Assembly (NCBI GenBank): GCA_020635905.1
Contig: JACJYV010000006.1
Location: 1-64,000, forward strand
Length of the DNA: 64,000 nucleotides
From: Bacteroidia bacterium
GTDB lineage: Bacteria > Bacteroidota > Bacteroidia > J057 > JADKCL01
Direction: 5' to 3'
Shown here: positions 34,746-44,510 of the stretch, one piece after another
Numbering within the stretch: the stretch's first letter is position 1
Layout of the letters: the number at the start of each line of letters is the position of its first letter
Position numbers and translations under genes: made by a program
The notes under the pieces: model-generated
What the model was told of the DNA's origin: nothing
The model's input: only the letters and a program-made list of their open reading frames with translations
The model's database searches: none

Positions 34746-37712
34746 ATGAAGAAGTTATTGCTCCTTATGGCAGTCGCGTGGACTGTACAATTTAATCTGA
34801 TCCAGGCTCAGTCCGCTGGCAATCAGGAATCTGCGCCCATCCGTTGCTACACCACTGAGTACGAAGCACAACGCCATAAAGCGAATCCCAACCTGCCTAC
34901 TGACCAGCAGTTTGAAAGCTGGATGGCCCACGAAATCGCCAAATTGCCCCAGCAATCTGGTCCGCGGGCAACCCGGGTGATCCCCACTGTGGTACACGTG
35001 ATCTATTCCAATGCCACGGAAAATATCTCCACGGCCCAGGTCCTTTCCCAAATTGACGTCCTGAATGAGGACTTTCAGCGCCTCAACCCCGACGTGGGCA
35101 ATACGCCCTCTTCCTTTCTGCCCGTGGCCGCCAATTGCGACGTGGAATTTTGCCTGGCCACCATCGATCCCAACGGCAATCCCACCAACGGCATCGACCG
35201 CATTTCTATGTCTGGCTCACCATTTTCCACCAATACTGTGGACAATACCATCAAACCAGCCACCATCTGGAATCCCAACAACTACTTCAATCTCTGGGTT
35301 TGTAACGTTTCAGGAGGAATTTTGGGCTGGGCCCAGTTTCCTGAAGCAGCTGGTCTGGCAGGCATTGGCACAGGAAACGGCGGCGCCAATACAGACGGCG
35401 TGGTTTGCCTTTATTCCTCAATCGGACGCCCCCCGGCCAATCCATTTGGCGGGGCCTATAACGGCGGAAGGACGGCCACCCACGAAGTGGGCCACTGGCT
35501 CGGGCTGAGGCATATTTGGGGTGATGGCGGCTGCTCAGTGGATGATTTTTGCGCAGATACCCCTACCTCAGATGCGGCCAATTTTGGCTGTCCCACCACC
35601 CACGTATCCTGCTCCACCACAGATATGGTGCAAAACTACATGGATTACACAGACGACAACTGCATGAATATTTTTACCGCCAACCAGAAATCCCGCATTG
35701 ACGTGGTGCTGGGCAGCAGTATTCGCCGGGCCAGTTTGCTCACCAGCACCACCTGCGACGTTTCGCCCGTCATTTCCTTCCAAACCACCTCCACCACAGC
35801 CACGGAAAACAGCTCTGGAGGCACTTCTGGCTGCCGCGGTTATCAGGACTACAACATCACCCTGGTGATTGGCGGCCCTCCCACGGGCAATGCCACCGTG
35901 ACCCTGACCACCGTTTCTGGCACCCTCACTCCCAACGTGGACTATTCCGTGTTAACGGGAAGCGTGGTTTTCCCCACAGGTTCCACCTCCAGCCGTAATT
36001 TCGTGATCCGTCTTTTCGACGATGGCAGCATTGAACCCACGGAGAATCTCACCATAGGTTTCACCATTTCAGGAACCACGGACGCCACAGCAGGCACCCC
36101 CAATCAGCATACCATCACCCTCAACGACAACGATGTGGATCCAGCCCTTGGCAGCAATTTTACTTTGCTAAACGAGGATTTTGAATCAGGAGGTGCAGGT
36201 TGGACCCTGATCAATAACGGGGGCATCAATCAATGGGTCATTGGTGGAACCCTGGGCAGCATGAACGGAAACAGAAGTTCCTACATCACCCGCAATACGA
36301 CCGGCCAGACCTACCGTCGCAGCGAGACTTCATCCAGTCGCCTGCGTAGTCCCCTTATCAATGCCGTAGGCATGACGGGCCTGAATCTGAGCTTCGTCTG
36401 GCACTCAGGTGGCGAAACTGGCCGGGATTTTGGCTCACTTGCCTACTCCTTTGACGGAATCACTTTTACCACCTTTCAGACCCCTTTTCTCAATCAAACC
36501 ACCAATACCACTTACACTGGAACCTTGCCTGTAGCCGTGGAAAACACCAACTTTTACCTGGGATTTCAATGGGTGAATGACAATAATAACCAGGGAACGC
36601 AGCCGCCCTTTGCCATTGATGATGTTTCGATTACAGCAGCCGCACCCATTCCCGTGGAAACGACCCTTAATTCGCTGGATGCGCAATATCTGGGTCCAAA
36701 TTCCACCGTCTATTGGTACGATAATGTTTCAGGCGACCTCATGGTGCGCATCGACAATCCAACGGCCTGGGATTACGGCTGTACCAGCGTGCAAATCGAC
36801 CGTGCCGGCACGGGAGCCACCCTTTACGAGACGTCCAATACGCCTTATTCCCTCACAGATAAAACCTTCCTGATTACCCCCACCAATAATAATTCTGCCG
36901 GGCAGTATTCCATTCGCCTGTATTACACCTCTGCGGAAATCGGGGGCTGGGAAAGTGTCACCAGCCAGCTCAGAGGCAATATTAATGTTGCAAAAACTGG
37001 GGGACCAATCTCCAACATTACCCCTTCCACCCCCACGGCCAACGGTCCCACCAATTATTTTGGCACTTCTACCAGCACGGGGACGTATAACACCACGGAA
37101 TTCTGGGTTCAGGCCGATTTCAGCACGGGATTTTCCGGCTTTGCCGCTGGAATTCAGGATCCCAATCCACTGCCATTGGATTTTCTGGAATTTTCGGCTG
37201 AATGGTCCAATCGTGATGCACTTTTGACCTGGCAGGTGGCCAATTCGAAAGATCTGGACTATTTTACCCTGGAGAAAAGTTTGGATGGTAAACAATTTGA
37301 AGTGCTGCATAAAATGCAAGTTTCCAATGGCAAAGCCAGTTACTCCTATCTTGATTATGATGCAGGTTTGAGTGAATCCCCTGAACTTTTTTACCGCATT
37401 CGTTCACATGATCCTGACGGTCATACCAATTTATCTGAAACCAAAAGGCTGCAAATCAGCCGCGGACCTTCCATTTCTGTGCATCCCAACCCTTTCAACG
37501 AGTCCTTTAACCTGACTTTGTCAATCAATTTTCCCATGACCATTCAGGGTGAAATTCTCAACAATCTGGGACAAGTGGTTTCGTGGGAAAAACTCGATTT
37601 GGAAAGTGGGGTATTTCAGCAAAATCTGGGGCAAAACCTGAAACCAGGCATTTATTTTATCAGACTTCAATCTGGAAGCTGGAACCAAACCCTGAAACTG
37701 GTTAAAATGTAA
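34746..37712 (+). CDS. M43-type metalloprotease with T9SS sorting domain
   Basis: The 988-residue product has a signal peptide (LLLMAVAWTVQFNLIQAQ). The protease domain belongs to the M43 (cytophagalysin / pappalysin) family: zinc site HEVGHWLGLRH at residues 246-256 with the Met-turn YMDYTDD-NCM region near residue 300. A Calx-beta-like domain follows (NATVTLTTVSGTLTPNVDYS, SIEPTENLTIGF), then a MAM/carbohydrate-binding-like sandwich and another beta domain. The C-terminal ~75 residues are a type A T9SS domain (ISVHPNPFNESFNLTL to GIYFIRLQSG). Expected to be secreted and to cleave extracellular proteins. Confidence 0.92.
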   Translation: MKKLLLLMAVAWTVQFNLIQAQSAGNQESAPIRCYTTEYEAQRHKANPNLPTDQQFESWMAHEIAKLPQQSGPRATRVIPTVVHVIYSNATENISTAQVLSQIDVLNEDFQRLNPDVGNTPSSFLPVAANCDVEFCLATIDPNGNPTNGIDRISMSGSPFSTNTVDNTIKPATIWNPNNYFNLWVCNVSGGILGWAQFPEAAGLAGIGTGNGGANTDGVVCLYSSIGRPPANPFGGAYNGGRTATHEVGHWLGLRHIWGDGGCSVDDFCADTPTSDAANFGCPTTHVSCSTTDMVQNYMDYTDDNCMNIFTANQKSRIDVVLGSSIRRASLLTSTTCDVSPVISFQTTSTTATENSSGGTSGCRGYQDYNITLVIGGPPTGNATVTLTTVSGTLTPNVDYSVLTGSVVFPTGSTSSRNFVIRLFDDGSIEPTENLTIGFTISGTTDATAGTPNQHTITLNDNDVDPALGSNFTLLNEDFESGGAGWTLINNGGINQWVIGGTLGSMNGNRSSYITRNTTGQTYRRSETSSSRLRSPLINAVGMTGLNLSFVWHSGGETGRDFGSLAYSFDGITFTTFQTPFLNQTTNTTYTGTLPVAVENTNFYLGFQWVNDNNNQGTQPPFAIDDVSITAAAPIPVETTLNSLDAQYLGPNSTVYWYDNVSGDLMVRIDNPTAWDYGCTSVQIDRAGTGATLYETSNTPYSLTDKTFLITPTNNNSAGQYSIRLYYTSAEIGGWESVTSQLRGNINVAKTGGPISNITPSTPTANGPTNYFGTSTSTGTYNTTEFWVQADFSTGFSGFAAGIQDPNPLPLDFLEFSAEWSNRDALLTWQVANSKDLDYFTLEKSLDGKQFEVLHKMQVSNGKASYSYLDYDAGLSESPELFYRIRSHDPDGHTNLSETKRLQISRGPSISVHPNPFNESFNLTLSINFPMTIQGEILNNLGQVVSWEKLDLESGVFQQNLGQNLKPGIYFIRLQSGSWNQTLKLVKM

Positions 37713-37836
37713 AAAGGCAAAAAATTGAAAAAAAGGATAATTCTTTCTTCAAAAACTGCCTGCTTTTCTCTATTTTTCGGATCAGCCATTTTTATGGCCT
37801 TTTGGAGTATTTTTGCAACCTAACCCTCTGCAAATC

Positions 37837-40800
37837 ATGGAACAAATCATTCAAAACAAAGAGAGAGAAAAGAGTAGCAATAACGAACTGACACAAGCCA
37901 AAGGAGAAGCTGGAGGCATGGAAAAAACCATGGCCCCCCCGGTTTTTGACCTTGTTTCTGCCCCCGTACAACAAAAAGGTGAAGAGGAAGAGGAATCGCT
38001 CCAGATGAAGGGCGAGGAGGAGGAAGAATCGCTCCAGATGAAGGGTGAGGAAGAGGAAGAATCGCTCCAAATGAAGGGTGAGGAAGAGGAGGAATCTCTT
38101 CAGATGAAGGGTGAGGAGGAAGAGGAATCTCTACAGATGAAAGGCGAGGAGGAAGAAGAATCCCTGCAAATGAAGTCGGCGGAGGAAGAGGAATCCGTGC
38201 AGAAAAAAGAAGCGCCTGCGCCTGAAGTGCCCGTGGTGGCCGCCGTGCAAAAGAAAGGCGAAGAAGAGGAAGAATCCCTCCAGATGAAATCCTCAGAGGA
38301 AGAGGAATCTGTCCAGAAAAAAGATGCTGGCTCGCTCACTCCTCCCGAATTTTCCGTGGAGGAAGGCGGCATGCCTCTCCAGCGCAAATCCATTGAAGAC
38401 GAAGAATCCGTACAGAAAAAAGAAGCGTTTGGCAGCAATCTCGGAGCTGCCCAGCTCAAAGGCACGGAGGAAGAAGAATCTGTTCAGAAAAAAGAAAGTG
38501 GAAACGGCGAGTCCTTCTCTCCTGCCGCTGAAAGCGGCGGCTCAGGCGGACTCGGGCCCGTACAGCATAAAATGGAAAGCGCCTTCAACAGCGATTTTTC
38601 CAATGTAAATGTGCACGAAAACAGCCAGAAAGCCAGCGACATTGGCGCTTTGGCCTATACCCAGGGCAATGACGTGCATTTTGCCCCCGGTCAGTTCAAG
38701 CCCGATACCCAGGGCGGTCAGGAACTCATCGGCCACGAACTCACCCACGTGGTGCAGCAACGCGAAAACCGCGTCACTCCCACCACCCAGACCAAGTCGG
38801 ACATGCCCGTCAACGACGACAAAGGCCTCGAAGGCGAAGCCGATCACATGGGCGCCAAGGCCGCCCGTGGTGAAAATACTGGCATGAATGGCGGCGCCAG
38901 CAATGCCGCGGGTCCCGAAGTGCAGGCCAAAGTGGCCTCCGTGCCCACCTTCCTGCCCGTGGCCGATCCCATTCAGCAAAAATCTGACGGCGAGGAAGAG
39001 GAAACCAGCCAGAAAAAGGAAGCTCCTTTTTCTAAAGAAGTGGACATGGGCGATGCCACCCCTCCCGCGGATGCCAATTCCAATCCCGGCCAGTTCAAAA
39101 TGGCGCCCTTCCAGCTCAAAGCCCAGGCGCCCGTGCAAAAAGCAGCTGGCGATCCCCCTGCTACGGAATCCGCTGCTCCCGCCACCGTGGTGCAGCTCGC
39201 CAACGGATTCAATCCGCCGGCAGATGTGGCTGGCTACCTCAACGAAAATCACAAAAAATGGGTCACCATCAATGCAGCCATGGGCTCCATTGCCAGCGGT
39301 CCCCTCAAAGTGCGACAGAAAACCAAACCTTCTGAGGATGGTTCCACCCCGGGCACCTACGAAATCAAATCCGGTCAGGGACTCGACCTCAAAATGGGAA
39401 TATCCTTCCTCAATCCCCTGGCCGCCAATGGCATTTTGCCCGTCATTGCCCTCAACGCCTCAGATGTAAATAATATCACAGGCTTCCTTTCCTTTAGGGT
39501 GGGCGAAACTGTTATGCCTGATCCCCGCGCCCTCATCACCCAGATCAACCAGAATCTGGAAATGTTTGGCCTGATGGGCGTGACCCCGATCACCGTGCCC
39601 GACTACCAAAACGAAGTGGTGGGTGGAATTCTCACCCTCATGGCTCCCACCCTCAACACCCAGGTGGGCGGTTTCATGAATGCCACGGGTAATTTTGGGC
39701 TGGTGGATGGCAATTTCGTCTTCCACATCGAGGCCGACGTCACCATCGACGGTCTGGCTCACGGTCTTTTGATGATCGAGCGCAACGAAGAAGGCCATTT
39801 TAATGGTGAAGCCGACATTGATGTGACCGTGCAAAACCTCTCGGGTAATGTGAAAGTGGTCTATGCCAATGGTTCTGTGACCGGACGAGGCACCGCCAAT
39901 ATCCAGTCTGAAAAATTCAGCGGTTCGCTGACCATGATTTACGACGAGGAAGCCATTGCCAATGCGGCCGTCCACGAAGGACTCGGCATCGAGACCATGA
40001 GCGGCGGCGAAGGCGAAGTGGCAGCGGATGCGCCTTCGGGCGGCAAGAAAGTGATTGCCGGCTTTGGTTCGGTCACCGTGCAACTGACCGACTGGCTCAC
40101 CGCCACGGCCAATGTGGGCGTGGACAGCCAGGGCCACGTTACCATCCACGGCCAGTTGGGCTTCCCCGACCAGGTCGAACTGATGGAGCAGCAGGACAAG
40201 AAAAAAGACCTTTTCAACGTCGAAATCAAAGCTGGCTATGGCATTCCGCTGGTGGGACAGGTATTCCTGTTTGCCTCGGTGGGAATGTTTGTCAAAGGCG
40301 GATTTGGTCCGCTGGTGCTCAAAGACATCATCATGGAGGGTACCTACTCCACCGATCCCAACGTATTGCAAAACTTCAAGATCGGCGGCACGCTGGCCAT
40401 TGGGGCCTATGCAGCCCTCGGTCTGCAGGTTCGCGCCGGGGTGGGACTCACCCTGCTCGGCCACGATATCAAGGCGGGCATTGATGTGGACGCCATGGCG
40501 GGCATTCAGGCCTATGCCGAGGCCACCCCGACCTTCGAATACTTTGAAAAAGATTCTGATGGCCAGAAAGTGGGCGAAGCCCACCTCAAAGGCCATTTTG
40601 AAGCGGCCGCCCGCCTTTTCCTCGAACTGGCCGGCGCCTTCTTCGTGGAAGTGGATGCTCCCTGGTGGAGCCCTTGTCCCGACAAAACCTGGGAATGGCC
40701 CTTTGGCAGCGTGACCTACCCCATTGGCGACAGCCTGGGTGTGGGCGCGGATGTGGACTGGCTGGTGGGTTCGCCCGATGTGCCTGAAGTGGCTTTCTCA

Positions 40801-42426
40801 CCCGTCGAGTTCGATCCCGACAAATTCGTCTCTGACATGACCAAGGAGCCCGATGACTTTGGTGCGGACGGCCCTGGGGGCGATCAGGAGCAGCAGGGTG
40901 AATGGACCGACGCAGGTGGCGGCGAAAATCAGCTGGAAGGCGATCCGCAGGCTCCCACCGCCGAAGGCGGGGGGCAGCCCCAGGAAGATCTTTCCAAGCT
41001 TTCATCCGAAGAAAAATACATGCGGGCCCTGGGCGAGATCGGTGAAATTGCCGAAGGATGTAACACCAAGCCCGTGCCCGACGCAGTGCTGCGCACCCGT
41101 TGCAACGCCATCAAATCCAAATATGGCATCAACCAGGTGACCCTGCGCAACCGCCAGAAAGATTCCATCGAAATTTACGTTCAGCACGGATCGCAAAACA
41201 ACCGCGACAACGTCATCAAGTGCAAAGTCATTTCCGAGCACGAGCGTGACCTGCAGTTCCAGAAAGCCGTGGACGATCTGAACAAAATGCTGGAAGTATT
41301 CGGCGCACCCGAAACCGGAGCCGTCACCCGCAGCCAGATCACCACCGCCGCCAAAGAAGTGGACATTGCCCACGAAGTGATCGTCGATACCGAGGTCCGC
41401 GACCAGGGCCAGGATTGGGTGGTCTTCGGCGACATTGAAGAAACGAAGCGGAAAATGACGCAGAAGCCGAAGGCTGAGTTGTTGGGAGTTGAAGATGGGA
41501 CTTCTGAGACTTCACCAAGCTCGGAGGAAAGCTATTTAATCAACGAAAACGAAGGAACAAATAATGGGGAATTAACTGTTGAAACTACAATGTCTCAGGT
41601 CGTCTCATTCTACATGAATGGTGCAGATCATGAAATTACCATTACTGATCAAATGGGTGAATTGGAGACATTAATGGCCTCCAACATTCAAAAAACAATT
41701 ACTACCAAAATTGCAAATCAAAAACGATCTACGCAACATTTGATCAATGCATCCACCGATCCCGCTGATATCGCCCACTATCAGAGTTTACTTACTATGC
41801 TTACAAACGCAGAAAGTCAGTATAATACTGAACGCTCTCAGGCAAAATCCAATTATGATGCGAAAATTGCTGCCGGCCTTGATAGAAATGATCAATTAAG
41901 ATCACTAAGAAATAAATACCTCAAAGCCGCACAAAGAATTGGGGAAAAATTAGCGGAAATTGGGGATTTATTTGGAATCAAAGACCTTGAAACAATGGAA
42001 GCCCATGTGGCAATTGAAATGTTCAATACAGCAAAAAGAGAACTGGAAAAATCCCTCAACAAATCAGTTGAAGGAGGTGATGGGCATAATAATACAGCTG
42101 CAGCTGCCGAGCAACTAGGATGGGTTCATTCAAGTGGAGCAACTCATGATACCCGTCTTGGAATTGAGTTGGTGCGCCTGAACGAGGCTAAATCAAAAAT
42201 TGATGTTCTCAATGCTAAATTTGGAACCCTGATTGCTGATCATATTTATGATGAGATTAGAGACCTGATTGGTGATTGTAACCTAGCCTTGGGAAGTCCC
42301 CACCAGTATCTGGTATACAACAGATTCAGAGACAAAAGAAACCTTTACATGCTATTCAGAGCAAATCCTGCGACCGGTTTCTCCGGGTGGGATACACTTT
42401 CGGAAGCAGATTTCAGAAGACTTTAA
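37837..42426 (+). CDS. eCIS core domain (DUF4157) polymorphic toxin-like protein
   Basis: The 1529-residue product has no signal peptide. Residues about 48-124 are seven contiguous 11-residue units (GEEEEESLQMK type), with more scattered copies to about 225 and near 386. The DUF4157 (eCIS core) domain spans about 244-312 and contains the metalloprotease-like motif HELTHVVQQ (His300, Glu301, His304). A long beta-rich, glycine-containing body follows, including segments such as GAYAALGLQVRAGVGLTLLG (about 840-860). From about residue 1209 the DNA becomes AT-rich, marking a different C-terminal module of ~320 helical residues of unknown type. Known use: DUF4157 proteins travel with extracellular contractile injection systems as toxin carriers. 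The toxic activity of the tip is inferred. The ATG at 37837 is preferred to a TTG at 37813. Confidence 0.8.
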   Translation: MEQIIQNKEREKSSNNELTQAKGEAGGMEKTMAPPVFDLVSAPVQQKGEEEEESLQMKGEEEEESLQMKGEEEEESLQMKGEEEEESLQMKGEEEEESLQMKGEEEEESLQMKSAEEEESVQKKEAPAPEVPVVAAVQKKGEEEEESLQMKSSEEEESVQKKDAGSLTPPEFSVEEGGMPLQRKSIEDEESVQKKEAFGSNLGAAQLKGTEEEESVQKKESGNGESFSPAAESGGSGGLGPVQHKMESAFNSDFSNVNVHENSQKASDIGALAYTQGNDVHFAPGQFKPDTQGGQELIGHELTHVVQQRENRVTPTTQTKSDMPVNDDKGLEGEADHMGAKAARGENTGMNGGASNAAGPEVQAKVASVPTFLPVADPIQQKSDGEEEETSQKKEAPFSKEVDMGDATPPADANSNPGQFKMAPFQLKAQAPVQKAAGDPPATESAAPATVVQLANGFNPPADVAGYLNENHKKWVTINAAMGSIASGPLKVRQKTKPSEDGSTPGTYEIKSGQGLDLKMGISFLNPLAANGILPVIALNASDVNNITGFLSFRVGETVMPDPRALITQINQNLEMFGLMGVTPITVPDYQNEVVGGILTLMAPTLNTQVGGFMNATGNFGLVDGNFVFHIEADVTIDGLAHGLLMIERNEEGHFNGEADIDVTVQNLSGNVKVVYANGSVTGRGTANIQSEKFSGSLTMIYDEEAIANAAVHEGLGIETMSGGEGEVAADAPSGGKKVIAGFGSVTVQLTDWLTATANVGVDSQGHVTIHGQLGFPDQVELMEQQDKKKDLFNVEIKAGYGIPLVGQVFLFASVGMFVKGGFGPLVLKDIIMEGTYSTDPNVLQNFKIGGTLAIGAYAALGLQVRAGVGLTLLGHDIKAGIDVDAMAGIQAYAEATPTFEYFEKDSDGQKVGEAHLKGHFEAAARLFLELAGAFFVEVDAPWWSPCPDKTWEWPFGSVTYPIGDSLGVGADVDWLVGSPDVPEVAFSPVEFDPDKFVSDMTKEPDDFGADGPGGDQEQQGEWTDAGGGENQLEGDPQAPTAEGGGQPQEDLSKLSSEEKYMRALGEIGEIAEGCNTKPVPDAVLRTRCNAIKSKYGINQVTLRNRQKDSIEIYVQHGSQNNRDNVIKCKVISEHERDLQFQKAVDDLNKMLEVFGAPETGAVTRSQITTAAKEVDIAHEVIVDTEVRDQGQDWVVFGDIEETKRKMTQKPKAELLGVEDGTSETSPSSEESYLINENEGTNNGELTVETTMSQVVSFYMNGADHEITITDQMGELETLMASNIQKTITTKIANQKRSTQHLINASTDPADIAHYQSLLTMLTNAESQYNTERSQAKSNYDAKIAAGLDRNDQLRSLRNKYLKAAQRIGEKLAEIGDLFGIKDLETMEAHVAIEMFNTAKRELEKSLNKSVEGGDGHNNTAAAAEQLGWVHSSGATHDTRLGIELVRLNEAKSKIDVLNAKFGTLIADHIYDEIRDLIGDCNLALGSPHQYLVYNRFRDKRNLYMLFRANPATGFSGWDTLSEADFRRL
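37978..38209 (+). repeat. 33-bp in-frame tandem repeats encoding GEEEEESLQMK
   Basis: Seven contiguous 33-bp units each encode an 11-residue segment GEEEEESLQMK or the variant SAEEEESVQKK. Codons differ between units at synonymous sites, so the protein sequence is conserved more than the DNA, which points to selection on the protein. Similar acidic-then-QMK units are typical companions of the eCIS core domain. Confidence 0.85.
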
Positions 42427-42435
42427 GATTATTTC

Positions 42436-43260
42436 ATGAATAACTTCAGATTGCATTTATTAGAGGCGAAAGGGCAATATGTCAACGGAAATATTGCTGA
42501 ATTTTTCAATGTTCTGAACAGTTATTTCCTGAAAAATCATGGTACAGTTTTCTTTGATAATTATTCAGACCCAATTATTCCTGACCAAAATCAAACTATA
42601 TCTCAGTATGTTTGGAAATTGCTGAAGGAAGGTGTCAACATTAAAATTCCATTGCGCGTTTTGTTTGGCGAGTGGATGAATGCAGACCCATCACAATATT
42701 GGCTTTATTGGCTCTACGTAGGAGATTTAGATGAATATTTACTCTCATTTGATCCCAATGATGAGGGGGATCTAAACAGAAAGGGTATATTAGCTACAAT
42801 ATTAACGTTAATACAAAAAGGGGAAATTGTAACCGATGACGAGAATCATTTTTGGTTAAATAGGCCCATCCTGAACTTGAGTGAATTTTCAGAGTCTCCG
42901 GCAGCCTTTTATGGAATTGATGATGATCTGAGAGAAATGGTTCCCAAAACTCTGAAGGAAAGGTCTGGGAATTTTCTGGAAATCCTCGCTGAAGAAAGTC
43001 CGGAAGATTACGTTTATTGGTATTTAAAGTATGAATACCTTGATCCCATTCTTGAAAACCGGATCAAAAAATTTCGATGGGATATGGTTCAAAAAATGTA
43101 CCCCGAATTCTTGAATAATCTGATTATCGCTTTATATAACTTCAAAGAATTATCTAGCAATCAAAGGAAATCTTCCTTTATTCAACCTTTCGCACCAAAA
43201 ATTACTAAACCAGATATTTGGATTGAAAAAGAAATTAGTAACCTAAAAAAGCTATTGTAG
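42436..43260 (+). CDS. Putative immunity protein for the adjacent toxin tip
   Basis: The 274-residue product starts 9 bp after the stop of the large toxin-like gene, the usual place for the cognate immunity gene. It is acidic and rich in aromatic and helical segments (FHLLEAKGQYVNGNIAEF-like start; DPSQYWLYWLYVGDLDEYLL in the middle), with no signal peptide and no membrane helix. I do not recognise the family. Its AT-rich composition matches the exchanged 3' end of the toxin gene rather than the GC-rich body, so the two probably arrived together. Immunity function is inferred from position only. Confidence 0.5.
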   Translation: MNNFRLHLLEAKGQYVNGNIAEFFNVLNSYFLKNHGTVFFDNYSDPIIPDQNQTISQYVWKLLKEGVNIKIPLRVLFGEWMNADPSQYWLYWLYVGDLDEYLLSFDPNDEGDLNRKGILATILTLIQKGEIVTDDENHFWLNRPILNLSEFSESPAAFYGIDDDLREMVPKTLKERSGNFLEILAEESPEDYVYWYLKYEYLDPILENRIKKFRWDMVQKMYPEFLNNLIIALYNFKELSSNQRKSSFIQPFAPKITKPDIWIEKEISNLKKLL

Positions 43261-43292
43261 CAATAGTCTTCGGGAGCCACTCACAATCCTGA

Positions 43293-43526
43293 AATAAGCA
43301 CCTAACAACAGGATTAGGAGTTACGAAAGGAATCTGCAGGCGATGACATGACACAATTTACCAGGCTAAAATCAATAAAAACGGGCAAGGTCGAACTCTT
43401 TTAAATGGGAATCCCGTTTCGCCTCCTGACCGCTGGATATATCAATTTACCTTGCCCGAAATCGACCAAAGGCTTCGCGATTGGCTCATTGGAAAAGGGG
43501 TTGACGAAGTCAGAACAGGAATCTAA
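43293..43526 (+). pseudogene. Broken orphan C-terminal toxin tip
   Basis: This frame has no start codon and one in-frame TGA at 43344-43346, but both halves read smoothly in the same frame: LTTGLGVTKGICRR before it, then HDTIYQAKINKNGQG and, further on, WIYQFTLPEIDQRLRDWL and a final GKGVDEVRTGI. The stop at 43524 lies 10 bp before the next gene. The layout (toxin tip without a carrier, then a small gene) is what displaced toxin cassettes look like in polymorphic toxin loci. The TGA may have replaced a Trp or another codon. The activity of the tip is not recognised. Confidence 0.55.
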
Positions 43527-43536
43527 AACAGAAATA

Positions 43537-44037
43537 ATGTTATCAAGAACTCATATCGTAATAATCTTTAAGGATGGCAGGGATGCATCTCCCTCAATTG
43601 ATTTGGTTAATAAGCTATTAACATCCGAGGGATTTAGTATTGAGGTAGGAGAATTGTATTACTTGAATGATATTAATAACTCAAACAATGATCCTGAAGT
43701 AATTATTTCGGGCGAGGAATGCCTAAACAAAATAAAAAATTGGCCAACATCAGGATGGATACACTACTCCTTTCGAAAAATCTCATTTCTGGTATCATTC
43801 CTTTGTTATTCAGAAGGAAAAATTGGAGGAATTTTCTTTAGCGCATTTTCCAACCAGTATTCTTTATATCCAGAAGAATTAGATCGTTTTTTTGTCCAAC
43901 TTTTCCATAAATTAAACGGCGTTCGAATTATCCGTGGAGATGACCTGTTTGAGAATTTCGAACCTGAGGATGAAATGAGAAGGGTTCAATCAGGAATCTT
44001 TGAAGGGAAATTTGACCTGGACTTGTCCGTGAATTAA
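43537..44037 (+). CDS. Putative immunity protein next to orphan toxin tip
   Basis: The 166-residue product starts at the ATG at 43537, 10 bp after the stop of the broken tip; a frame from 43405 overlaps the tip and is not used. It opens with LSRTHIVIIFKDGRDASP and has an acidic body with many aromatics (FLVSFLCYSEGKIGGIFFSA). No family is recognised. Position, size and AT-rich composition suggest it neutralises the former toxin encoded just upstream. It is intact even though its partner is broken, as expected when an immunity gene still protects against relatives. Confidence 0.45.
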   Translation: MLSRTHIVIIFKDGRDASPSIDLVNKLLTSEGFSIEVGELYYLNDINNSNNDPEVIISGEECLNKIKNWPTSGWIHYSFRKISFLVSFLCYSEGKIGGIFFSAFSNQYSLYPEELDRFFVQLFHKLNGVRIIRGDDLFENFEPEDEMRRVQSGIFEGKFDLDLSVN

Positions 44038-44170
44038 AAATATTTCCAGCTCTCTTATTTCATTCCAAACTAAGATTTTTGGGGTTCTTCACCAAGAAAA
44101 AGCTATGCCAATGTAAGCACCCGGCTAACCCCATCTAATTTAGCGGCCTGATTTTCCGGATTTTTGGTGC

Positions 44171-44509
44171 ATGGAAAAAACAACGCATTTAATCCCTGCC
44201 CTGGCCGATTCCCGGCTTGGCAGGCGAACCTCCGAAGAAATGTTCCCTTTGATTGAGTCCCAGGCGTCAAGTGGTTTGAGTCAGCGGCAGTTTTGTGAGG
44301 AAAGTGGGATTTCTGCGCACGTTTTCACTTACTGGCTGCGCAAATACAGAGTAACCCGAAGCGTTAATTCTGGCTTTTTGCGGCTCCCAGCACCTTCAAG
44401 TGGTCCTTCAGCCCCGATTCTTCTGGTTCTACACGGTGGGCATCGGTTGGAGTTTAGTGACAGGATTTCTCCCTGCTGGGTTGCTGAGTTGGTGCGAGAA
44501 CTGAGCTGA
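44171..44509 (+). CDS. tnpA: IS66 accessory protein TnpA
   Basis: The 112-residue protein is the first gene of the IS66 element. It has a helix-turn-helix-like part (SSGLSQRQFCEESGISAHVFTYWLRKY, shown here only as SGLSQRQFCEESGIS) and a short beta tail ending ISPCWVAELVRELS. It is needed with TnpB for transposition in studied IS66 elements and probably binds the ends. The tnpB start follows one base after its stop, so translation is coupled. Confidence 0.88.
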   Translation: MEKTTHLIPALADSRLGRRTSEEMFPLIESQASSGLSQRQFCEESGISAHVFTYWLRKYRVTRSVNSGFLRLPAPSSGPSAPILLVLHGGHRLEFSDRISPCWVAELVRELS

Positions 44510-44510
44510 A

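Noticed and set aside
39460..40596. 378-residue minus-strand open frame inside the toxin-like gene
   Set aside because: Antisense shadow of a GC-rich coding region; composed of His/Gly/Phe-rich low-complexity sequence.
37837..42426. Full extracellular contractile injection system
   Set aside because: Only a carrier-type protein is present; no sheath, tube, baseplate or AAA motor gene of that system is in the window.
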